A DNA stretch of 64,000 nt. Source: Leptasterias polaris. Taxonomy: Eukaryota; Echinodermata; Asteroidea; Forcipulatida; Asteriidae. Where the stretch lies: assembly GCA_037783415.1 (NCBI GenBank), contig JAZGTN010000088.1, forward strand, positions 1,178,001 to 1,242,000, written 5' to 3'. Numbering within the stretch: the stretch's first letter is position 1; the number at the start of each line of letters is the position of its first letter. Of the stretch, positions 24,801 to 36,800 are shown one piece after another. The notes under the pieces are model-generated. The model was not told the origin of the DNA. It did no database searches and was given only the letters and a program-made list of their open reading frames with translations. The position numbers and the translations under genes were made by a program.

Positions 24801-27800
24801 AATGTTTGACATTAGTCTAAAAAGCTGGTGTGCTCAGACACAAGTACATGTACATCAGCGTTCTCCCACGGCACTGGTCCACTGGCCAAATGCTAGTTGA
24901 AACACCCGAGGTCCAGTCCAAATTCTCTCCAAGTTGTCTGGTTGGCTAGTTCAGTGTTGCTAAGCATCCCTATTTAATGTAAAATATGGTCCAGTGAAAA
25001 AGCTGGTGGACTAGTAAAACAACAAGATGCCTGGTCCAGGCTGGCTAGTCACCCAAAACGTTGAGGGCACACCCTGTATGCAGGGTGGCATAGGAAAAGT
25101 TCCTTTGTTGTTTTTGATCTGTGCAATAAGCCAAACTTAATGGATCTGTCAAATTCTAAGTGGAAGGTTAAATCTTTGCCTAGAAGAATGAGATCTTGAG
25201 GTCTCCTGATGTAATCTAGTGCACACTGATCAAAATGTTGAGAGCAAACCAACTGCTTCTGTTTAGAGCCATCTGTTCCTTATAGGCATGATAAGAACTT
25301 TCCTATAATTACCATGATTACTGTTATGAGACTAAGGAAGAACCTTCAGAACTGACACCTTGAACTGATGTCTCCACCATGTGGTTCTGTGATTCAAGAC
25401 CTCTCTCTCTTGTTGATGAATGTTCAATGATTACCATTCCTTTCACTTGCTTTGTTTGTTGGTGACTTCTCGATGGTGTTCCATCTTGGCTAACCTTGCT
25501 TTCTTTTTAATGACTTCTAATATTTAGGAGCGTGAAAGACGGAAACAGCATATGATGCTAGTAAGAGCTCTGGATGCACGGAAGAAACACGAGGTAAGAT
25601 TCTGCAGAGACGAGAGACACTAGATTTGATTTAACAAAGCAGCAAGGCCGTGTCCGAATTGATGACTTTGGCTACGGCCAAATCGATGAATAGGCCTATT
25701 CAATGTTATTGCTACTGTCGTAGCCGTAGCCGTAGCCCAAGTCACTTGATTCCGAAGTGGATTCTGAAGTTTCATCTGAAGATGAGTTGGCAGTATCAGC
25801 AGAGAGATCTATCGTATTGTGACATCTATTGTATTGTGAAGTCTCCCTAATTCTGAATAATCTACTCCGCGGCAGTAGAATAAGTAGCAAGACAAGTTCT
25901 CAAAGAACTAAATCTACCTAGCAAGTAGATATATACATGGTGTTACCCCAAACCAAATATACATTGATACCTCACCATGCAATGCCTCAAAGCCCACATC
26001 ACACTTTCCTTAGCAAGATAGAATGATTCATTGGATAAGGGCCTTATTCAGAGTAGCCAATTGTCAGTTTTTAAAATCTTGTTTCAAATTTGTTTTGACC
26101 CACCCACACCAATTTTCACATTTTTTTAGTATTGACAATCAAAGAAAACAAAGTAATGCCTCAAATGAAGCAGATATTCTAGATCACCTTTATACGGGTG
26201 TCCAAATGGAGTATCAATGACCAAAACAGGTTATTAATGGCTAGAAAAAAGTTGTGTTTTGAGAGAAAATAATCACGCATCGGTAACTGGAAAGGGTTTT
26301 TTAGTCTCAAAGCGAAGTGGTTAACTTGAAGTGCGATATTTTTATGGAATAAGGACAGCTCCTGGACCGGACACTTGTGGAAGTATGAAATTATTGTTTC
26401 AAATTGTATGTGAAATCTTTTCATAGGAAAAAGAGCGGATGAAGAACGAGAAAAAGGTTGAGAAGAAAGTGAAGAAAGATCGTAAGGTGCAGCAACGTCT
26501 CCTGGAAATGCAAATGACGAAAGAGCTGAAGAAACCCGTGGAGGACATGAAACTTGGCCAAGAAGCCAAGGTGTGTAGGATGCTATCAATCTGAACCCTT
26601 GGAGACCAAGTGTTTCTGTAACACCATTGTTGTACACTAAAACATGGCTGTTTTTGATAATTTTTTCCAATGAAAATAGATTGGAAAACTGACAAGAAAC
26701 ACTAAGTATTTTATGTTTCAGAAACATAGGGATTGTGTTAACTTTGGATGTTCCTCATGAAATATTTTGTACAAAGTCTATGTGAGGATGTTAAGTACAG
26801 GGAAATCTCCGCAGGGACGAACATTTGTGAAGGTGTGTTTAGTCCTGCTGTAAAAAACCCTGAAACAATTCACAGACACTTTATGATAGAGTGTCGAATG
26901 TTGAAGTCTCACTCATGGTGTAATTTAATCCAACTTTGAGGTTGGTCAGCAGTACCATGGCTGCTTGGTGGAGACTTAAGACGTCAACAGCTTGTATAGC
27001 AGTCTCTAATGGACGTCTACAATTTGTCAGAATTGTTTAATTTTTAATTTTTTCATTTCAATTTTTGTATTCACAAATCTCCATGTGCCTTCAAACCTTC
27101 ACTAACGGACATTAAGTTTACAACAAAGCGAAGAAAGTTCGCCAATTAAGTGTCTAAATTGGTACATGTAGCTTTATTGTGCTAAGTATCCCTTAACATA
27201 TCTGCTTATATTTGTGACCAACGTTGTGTGTAATTTTATCGGGTTGGTTGAAACGTTTGATTTCAGGCTCTGCCAAACTTGGAGCGACTCGATGGACTGA
27301 AACTTCCAGGCCAGGCCTTCGCAGATCTCCTGATGACTCTGGAATTCCTCCACACATTTGCAGATGCACTTGGGCTCGGTAAGAGTTTTTCTTTGAATTC
27401 AGTTGAAGTCTATTTTCCATGCCCACCATGAACTGATATCTCTTAGTTGGTATGGTTAGTGCATGTGTTCATAACAATGGTAAGATGTTCACAAATTTGC
27501 AAACATCTGAGGCCATATCCAAATTGATGTCTACAGCTACCTCTACGCTAATATTGTTGCAAATGCAGTCCTATACTTAAACACATGATGACGTTTGTTT
27601 GTTTTATTTCCATCTGTACAACAAACTTAGAAATACATTGATAACAACCATTATAATTGTTAAAGAATATGAAATAAGGTACAAATGGGGGTAACATCCA
27701 GAGGAGGTATGACCCTCCTGTAATGGAGTACCCAACTGCAGTTGGTTCCCTACATTAATAAAACAATACTATTGCATGTAAAATTGCATACTAAAGAAAT

Positions 27801-30800
27801 AATAAACTAGCCGTAGCCGTAGGTGTAGCCACCAATTGGTACCTGGCCTTGCATGTATAAAGATGGTCCTGGTGGAAAATTTCCCTTGAAATATTTTTAC
27901 CTGAAATGCTATAGTCTTTGAGAAATGAGTAAAATATTTTGTTTTGATCTTGCTTGTCCAAAATCCAATGTTTGAAAACAGTGATGGTTTTTTTTCACTA
28001 TTTTCCTGTGACTCTGATGAGCTACTGAATTTAAAGTTTCACAGGTTTGTTATTTCATGTTTATGTTGGGTCACATAAATCGCGGATACTGGTCTTTGAC
28101 AGTTAGCAATGTTGGCCACGTTCCTTAAAAACAACTCGAACAGTGGGGATTCAGAAGGTGCCCTAATGCAATGCAATACATTTTTCGTTTCGTGTGGCGT
28201 CATTATGAAACAGATTTAACATAATGTGGTGTTTGAACACTAAGTTCTTATGATTTCCTTCCCAAATGATATGAAACAATTGAAGTTAACGGTATGCTTC
28301 CAAAATGAATTTATGCTAAGTAGTGTTTAAAGCATTCCTGCAGCCTTACTTATACCTCAGCATCATCAGCAGTACAGCATTCTTCTGAGGACAAGCAGAG
28401 TATACTGTTCAAAACGTCGAGACCACATTGTCTCTTCTCTGCACCAACATTTCTCCCAAATTAGTTTTCTCCACGGTTGCACCCACAAGTTGACTACTGT
28501 AGTTTTTCTTAGAATTTATGCTCCTTTTTTCACAGCTTAATTTTCTGTTTATTCAAATGGACAGAAATACTTTTCGAAAGTTGTTGATCATTTTTATTTT
28601 GGTTGATCTACAGACAAGGAGGATGACATACCCACGATGAAGACATTACAAGCGGGTCTACTTGATGAGACAGAGTACATCGGGGAGGTCGTAGCGTTGG
28701 CGATCCTGCTTCTTGCCTTGGCCCTGGAAGATCCTGGCACACCAGACAACCACCCAGAGGTAGATAAAAGAGGGGTTGGAGTACAACATTTATATTGAAA
28801 CTGTCAATGGACCTTATGAATCAATGTCATTCTGATTCCATCTTAAAACCCTCAAACGTGGTACCTCTTTGGTCCCAACAGTTCGCGTTACGTTGCCAGC
28901 ACATGCTTCCAAGCATTTTTCATAGGTTAAAGGAAGTGTACACCTTTGGTAATTACTCCAAAAATTAATGACCATAAAAACTTACTTGGTACAGAGCACC
29001 GGAGAGCTGCTGATATTATGAAACATTGTTAGAAACGACACCCTTTGAAGTAATGTAGTTTTAGAGAAAGAGGTCATTTTCCACAAACAAATTTGAGTTT
29101 GAGAAAGGCTACAGGCCTGAAGCCTTTCTCAAACATCTGAAAGCACACAATTCTATGCAACTATGTTGTTTTTTTCTTTCATTATTTTCTTGCAACCTCG
29201 ATGACTAATTGAGCCCAAATTTTCACAGGTTGGTTATTTGATGAATATGTTGGGATACACCAAGTGATGATATTGGTCTTTGACAATTACCAAAAGTATA
29301 TCCTACCTTTAGGAGGGTTTGTTCAGCACTTTCTTCAACAATTTTTCATTACCTCAGTGTGTTATTCACATGTCTAGGCATTGCCTGGGTTAACTGCAGC
29401 TTATTAAATTAGTAAGATTTACCATTTGGCTTACATCTACCATTGACAATTGACGTAATGATTTTGTACATAAAGTATTCTGGATAGTGTATTTATATGG
29501 AAAATGTAGGACTTGGTCTTTACTATGTTTTTTTATGAGCTGTTTTATTGTATGAGAGAAGGTCAAATATTGCAGCTGATTGCAGCCACAATGGACGTTT
29601 TGGCAGAAGTCCCTTGTGGCTGTTCTGGGCCCAATTTCATACAGCTGCCTAAGCAGAAAATAATGCCTGGAATTTTCAGCTAAGCAAAAATAAGCAGGAC
29701 ACCAGTCACAAATTGTACATGTAACATGGTATTTTGGCTGGTAACCTTATTCTGGTAAGCATCATTTTGTTGTGCTTAGCATCTTTTTGTGCCTAAGCAG
29801 CTCTATGAAATTGGGCCCTGGTCTCTAAAGGGTTGGTGAGATTGTGACGCCCGTTACATAACCCTGATGACCCTTGTTTCTTTCCATGACAGAAATCTCC
29901 GTGGGGACAGTCGGTTGAAGACATCGATATCACAGAGGAGAACCTGTCTGAGATGTTACGATATTACATCGTTGGTGTGAACGGGACAGATGACAAGGTG
30001 AGTGGGACCTGGTTGAAAAATTCTTCAATCTCTGTTATCTCCCCAAAACATTTGACGACTATCTTCATCTATCTGTGTCAATCTGTGCCAGTCCACTGTT
30101 TGTACACAAATAAAAAACGTGCATGTCCGTAGTTTGTTTAATATCATCTGCGCTAAATAAGACAGGTTCAATGAATTGTGCCACCTCAAGAAAACTGGTG
30201 ATCGGTTAGCCGACTGTCCTGTTGGCTAGTCTTTATGTCACACATGCGCGCATCCGCTGTACGCATAAGGGTTTTAGCTTCTTCCGGCTCAAAAGGATGG
30301 TGTCCAACCTAATCTTACAACACCACTCTCCGCGATTGGATTTTACAAAACTATGCTAACGACTTTTCATTAGAAATGATATGTAAAAGAATTTGACATT
30401 TAAAGAAAATTTGGGGACCGAGGAGCAAACTAAACTCGCTCGTGAAAACCGTACAACTTGTTTGTGTTTCAGATAAGCGTCATTCTGAGCACCTGCCCCT
30501 TCAAGGCCCTTAGTGCCGTCCAGAAGGTGTCCGTCTTCGCCTTCCTGGTCAACCAGCTCGTCTGCAGCCGTCCCGTCATCGTGCAGATAGAGGGCGGTAT
30601 TGATAAAGTGACTAACTTGAGACGGGACAAGTGGATCGTCGAGGGCAAGATGAGAAAGTGAGTGTACAATTTGGAAACAGTATTAAAAAATGACTCTGGA
30701 TAGAAAATCCTATTATTGTGTGCTGCTCTTTGAGACTGACAGATGCTGTAAACAAACAGAAATTTGACTGTTACAAAATCTTGTCAAATACTTCCCTCTT

Positions 30801-33800
30801 TAAAATGAAAAGTGGCGAATTTTTGGACAACATTCATGTGGTACATGACTTTGTTCAAACATGTTTAACAGCATTAATTGGAGTCACATCAATGACAAAT
30901 TTGTTACCATACTTTAAGTGGTGAATTTTCAGTAATAATAAGGTCGTATCCAAGTTGGCGACTACAGCTACAACTGCAACTGTTGCTAAGGGTGTCGTAA
31001 CTGACTTGGTAAATTTGTAAAATCTTTGGGTTGAACAAAGAAAAATTGACTAGAGCTGGATTTGAACCTGCGACTTCCATATTAATGTGCCGATTCTCTA
31101 CCAACTGAGTTATCTAGCACTGTCAGCTTCCCTTGTGGTTTATTGCTTGATATTATTAATATTGTTAGAAAAGCAGATGAGACTGTCATTTTGTGGTAGC
31201 AAGCTGCAATTTGGATATCAGAGGTGACGAGTTCTTCTCCCTTTTTCTTATTAGACTTCGTAGTTTACGGGCCAAGAAATTCGGCAAGAGGGACATCCCA
31301 AAACATGAGCCAGGAGGCACCCCGTCCAGCTTCAATGGCACCCCGGAGAAGCAGAAGAAGTTGGGAGATGACGATGACGACGATGATAAGGATGATGACG
31401 ATGATGACATGAGTGGGGGGGAGGATGGCGGAGGCCCCGGGACGGAGGAGGAGCAGGCAGAGGTCGAGGAAGAGGTGGAAGTGGAGACCGCAAATCAGGG
31501 ATTGGAGGAGATTGAGAGGAAGATCGAGAAACTCGGCAAAGTAAGTTTTTGGAAGGACATATTATCTGTCCAGTTTCTGAACAAAAGTGGATTGGTTTTG
31601 TTTTCTTGTCGTCCCGAGGTAATGCATGGAAGTTTATTTTCTAGCTTGAGGTGTTGTCTTTCCAAAAGAGAAAATTTTAATCCCCAACAAAATGTAATCT
31701 ACATTATTTTCAATCCTTAACGTAATCCCCTACCAAAATTCACTTAGTAGAAGCAAAGTATATCTTTCGTTTTTGGAACCTTTCGATAGTTTGAATCCTA
31801 TATAAATGTAGATATATATACCAAAGAACTAACCTGTGAAAATTTCACTTCAAAAGGTGGTAGCGTATTTGAGATATCACCGAAAATCTGGAGCGGTTAT
31901 GTCCATCCAGGGAGAATAATCCGTAATTTGATAATTTTTTTGAGAAGTGTCTCATGTTGATTTGAAATATTTGTGAATCTCTTTCTCTAAATTAACGTAC
32001 CTGAAAGGGAATCGTTTCTCAAAATGCTAGACACTATCAACAGCTGCAGGTGCTTCTTACCAAGTAAGTTTTTACGGTCATTAATGTATGGAGTAATTAT
32101 CAAAGGTATACCCTGCCTTGAAACACTGTTTTCTTTCCCATATCATCTACAGCAACATGGCCAGTTCCGACACAAGATCTTTGATGCATCCCATTCTCTA
32201 CGTGCTATTGCGTTTGGCCAAGACAGATATCGCCGCCGCTACTGGGTTTTACCCCATGCCGGTGGCCTCCTCGTGGAGGGCCTCGAGAGTGCCGAACCAA
32301 ATCATTTGGCTGTTGACAAGAACGCTAAGAAGGAGATAGTGACTCCTGTTGAAAGCAAAACGGAAACCTGTGGTGAAGAAGCGTGTGTTAAAAACGATGA
32401 AGAGGAGGTTAAGGAAGAGAAGGAGGAGGAGGGGACCAGCGAGGGGAACAAGGAGGAGACTCAGGATGTGAACCCTAAGACGGAGGGGGAAGGGGACAAT
32501 GAAACCAAAGAGCTACCGATGGATACCTCATGTAATGCAATCTCCCAAGACGCCGTCAAATCGGAGACAGAGAGCTCGTCATTGTCTTGCAGCGAGACGG
32601 CGTCCGTTGTCAATCCGCAGGAGGAGGAGAACAAGATGGAGGTGGTCACCGAGCCGCAATCAGAAACTGCCTCTGAGGAGAAGACCGATACTGAGGATAA
32701 AAGGACAGAGGAGATTGTGCACCAGGTGAACGGAGACATTACTCTGAATGGGATGCTTGAGGAGGACCCCAGGGAGAACATGACCCCACTCAATCTGTCA
32801 ATGGTCAATAAGACCGTTCAGGGCGACACTGAGAAGCCGGAATCCAGTGGCGGAATTACTAACAATACCCAGGATGTGCCGCAAGTGGACTCCTCAAAAA
32901 GGACTCTCATACCTAAGGCAGAACCTTCAGATATCTTGGATACGAGCACCCTTGATCGGGAATCGCTACCCAAGAAAAGCACTCCAAAGCTTGGATTTCT
33001 GAGCATCGACAGCATGCTTCAGAGGCCGGATAAACCGTCGGTGTCGTCCCCGAGTCGCTTTCCGCCCCCTCCTATCACATCCTCAAGTACAACACCCCCG
33101 TCTCTCCCCGGGGATTCTAAACTCAATGGCACCATGGGGTCCTGGTTCAGCATCTTGCCTCGTATGCCTTGTGACGACACCTCGCTTCTCAGCAGCCCCA
33201 CGAAAAAGGAAGAGGAAGAAGCGTCTAGTGATAACTCTTTCACTGATCAGTTCAAGCAGGCCGCTTCCATGCAGTCGGCGTTCGGCCTCACGCCGTACGG
33301 GATCTACCACGTACCGTTTCCCCTCATGCACGTCGGTCAGATGAACTCCTTCATGGGAGCGTACGCATTCCCGGGCGTGGCCCCGATCCCTCTGCAAACC
33401 CTCCAAATGAACCAGATGGACCAGGCCTCCAACGTCAACCCTCTGCTGTCCCTTGGGAGTGCCATGAAAATCAAGACGGAGCAGGAGGAGGAAGACGAAG
33501 ATGAAGAGGCAGACTTGAAAGCCATTGCTAACATGCAAGCTCTCTTGGATCAGATGGAGAAGGCACAGCTAGAACCCATACCAGATGGTGAGTCTTAGCA
33601 TGATTAATATTTTCCTCACCCGCAAAATACCGAGGCTGTAAGGGGAAAATGTGTTGGACCTTTTTTTTCTGTATCAATTTACTGTCATTAGATTCAATAT
33701 TATTTACTGTAATAAGCCATTTTGCAAGTTCGATTTGAACAATGTCAGGTACAATGACTAGCTAAGTGATAAGTTACCGGTTAAATTTGAACGCCTCGGA

Positions 33801-36800
33801 CTGTAGAGACAGTTGCTACGTCACATGCTTCGGGGCAAACTTTTGCGTAGTTACGTAAGAGGTGGCGAACACCCAAACACAATTTTAAATGAATGTGTAT
33901 GGCACAATGGAACCAGGGTTTGCCCATATCTGGCGGTTGCTATAAAAAAAGTTTGCGTCGCAAAAGTCTAAAAAATTCAAATTTAAGTAGTAACTTTTCA
34001 TTAAGCAAGTCATGGTACAGGACATTTTTCAAATTTAATTTGCAAACAGCCCATTGGTATGCAACAAAGCTGGCAGCAGCAGGTCTTTGAAATGAATTTA
34101 AACCTGTGAAAAAAATTGCCTCGCTTTTAAAATTCTGTTTACTGGTCTTTTGAACAACGTTTGGGAAGTTAAAGAGTTTATTCTTGCAAATAAGAGTTGC
34201 TGTGAACAAATAATGTTTGAAAGTTGCGGGTGTATAAAGGACTTTGGTTTTTCATACTTCTTGGAATGTGACTTCTCAGGATTTTCCCTGATTCCAGGAT
34301 TTTCTCAAAATCCCCTTAAGACTTTCTTGAAAGAAGTAAAGCAATCACCAAAATGAGAAAGAAATAGTCCACATTGTGTCCAAACAAGGTGTTGTATTTC
34401 TAGTGATGCACAGAGTCTGTTTAATAACCTCCTACATGTAAATTGTAATATCTGAGAGGATCGTGGCCTAGAATGATGGAATTTTCAAGAATTTCCACAT
34501 TTGTCAAATCTCAACCCTTATTTTTAATTTTGACAAGCACCGATAGAAGCTACTGCAGAAAAAAAAAAAGTTAAGTTAAGATTGAATTCCTAATTGTTAA
34601 AAAATTTCTTTTAATCAGATCTACAGCAGGGCTGGTGGCAGATATGCGATCCTAATATGTTGCGTCTGGTCACGAGGGCGCTCCACATGCGCGGAATTCG
34701 CGAGAGAATGCTGCAGAAGAGTTTCCAGAAGTACAACGACTTCTCCCTCAAGGTTTGTGGCAAGGGAATAAAAAAAGGTGAGTTAAACAAGTTTTGAGAT
34801 CCAATGTACATATTATAGCAGATGCTCAAATACCACTCATGAAGTTGTTAATGCGAAAAATTTCTCACAATGGGCGACTGCAGTCACGTGACCCATAGTG
34901 GGTATACATTGTAAACAAACCAAGCAAGCAACGCGCAGCGTGAATGGAAGCGCTTGGCTGCTTCCGAGCGCTCCTGCCGTAAGGTGGGAAGCAGCCATGC
35001 TTTTACATGCTCACTGTGCATTGCTTGCTTGGTTTGTTTACACTGTATACCCACTATGGGTCACCTGACTGCAGTCACTAATTGTGTCAATTGCCATTGC
35101 ATTCTGTTGTGCATTCCTTAAAATTTCTGCCTGTTATTGGGCCAACCGCAGTGAACTGGTTCGTTATTGGGCCAACCGCAGTGAACTGGTTCGTTATTGG
35201 GCCAACCGCAGTGAACTGGTTCGTTATTGGGCCAACCGCAGTGAACTGGTTCGTTATTGGGCCAACCACAGTGAACTGGTTCGTTATTGGGCCAACCGCA
35301 GTGAACTGGTTCGTTATTGGGCCAACCGCAGTGAACTGGTTCGTTATTGGGCCAACCGCAGTGAACTGGTTCGTTATTGGGCCAACCGCAGTGAACTGGT
35401 TCGTTATTGGGCCAACCGCAGTGAACTGGTTCGTTATTGGGCCAACCGCAGTGAACTGGTTCGTTATTGGGCCAACCGCAGTGAACTGGTTCGTTGCGGA
35501 TGTGTTCTGTCATTCACAACCTTGACTTATTTTTTACTCCACTCCATTTTCCTTCAATACAGATGTTTTAATCAACGAAATTGAGAAGAAGGTCCCCTTC
35601 ACGGACAACAGCAGCATTCCACGTATTCCACCTCCCACCTATGAAGAGAAGGCTGATTGGCTGAAGGAGGTGACATTTGCGTCCAATAAGGGGATAGTTG
35701 AAGCAGTAGAGTCCATGGAAGAGCGTGTCTTCTCTGCTAGTATGCAAGTCAAGGTAATGGCCCAGGAAGATCGGTTGTTGTCTTTATTCTGTGTTTGGCC
35801 AACAATTTTCAATTCATGAGGACAGAGAGGGTAAAGGTGTATCTGATTTCATGAGTTCTTGGTTGAGATTGTCTTCATCCAGTCCAATGCCATATATTTA
35901 ATCAAGTACATACTATTTGTTATAAAAGAGAAAGTATACCTTTGGTTTTTGGAACCGTTCGATTGTTTCGATCCTATATAAGTGTAGATATATACAATAA
36001 AACTAACCTGTGAAAATTTCATTTCAAAAGGTGGTCAGGTTTTTGAGATATCGTTGAAAATCCGGAGCGAATAATGTCCACCCAGGAAGAATAATCCCTC
36101 ATAGGAATACACAATCTGAGAAGCGTTTCTGACAGTAACGTTTCTCAGATTCAAATTTGGGGGCATAAAATCTGCTATCTTTTTACCTAATTTTACTAGT
36201 AAAATGTTTCTTAAAATGCTTGATACTATCGTAAGCCTCTGTAGGCTTCTGACCAATAAGTTTTGATTGCCATTAATGTTAAGAGTGATTACCAAACGTA
36301 TACAGACCCTTTAAATTACGGAATATCTTGCTACAATAAAACAGCATCAATTGACTCCACCGGACTTGTCCTCGAATGGAGACAGGTTGAAGTATTTGAG
36401 CTGTGGACGTAAGTTTATTTACTCCACCTGTTATTCTCATTTGGGCAGGGCTGGGTGCTACCGGAGAAGGTGTCCATCGATCCCAACTTGGAATCGTGGC
36501 AGCTCGTCGAGACCTCCGGAGTGGACCCTATAGGCATCGCAATCAAGAGACTCTTGGCCCTGGAGAAGTCGGTAGAAAGACGCTACTTGAAACCACCACT
36601 CAGCAAAACGTGAGTAACATTTAGCGCATTGAGGGCGCCCTTTATGCTTTGCAATGATCCCCTATTATAAAGAGGCCAATTTGATTTGTAGTAATATTGC
36701 TTAGCACAGATTGGTCCTTTAAGCATAAACCTATTGGGAACCAGTCACAACCAACTTTCATCACATATAAATTTGGCTGGTAAGCAGATTTTCCATGGAT

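Noticed and set aside
32024..32152. ATG at 32024 as a start for exon 22
   Set aside because: This stretch lies in an inverted-repeat element and intron end; the acceptor at 32151-32152 and the conserved text that follows show the exon begins at 32153.
35082..35584. ORFs of 131-166 codons on both strands
   Set aside because: Products of the 30-bp minisatellite in intron 23.
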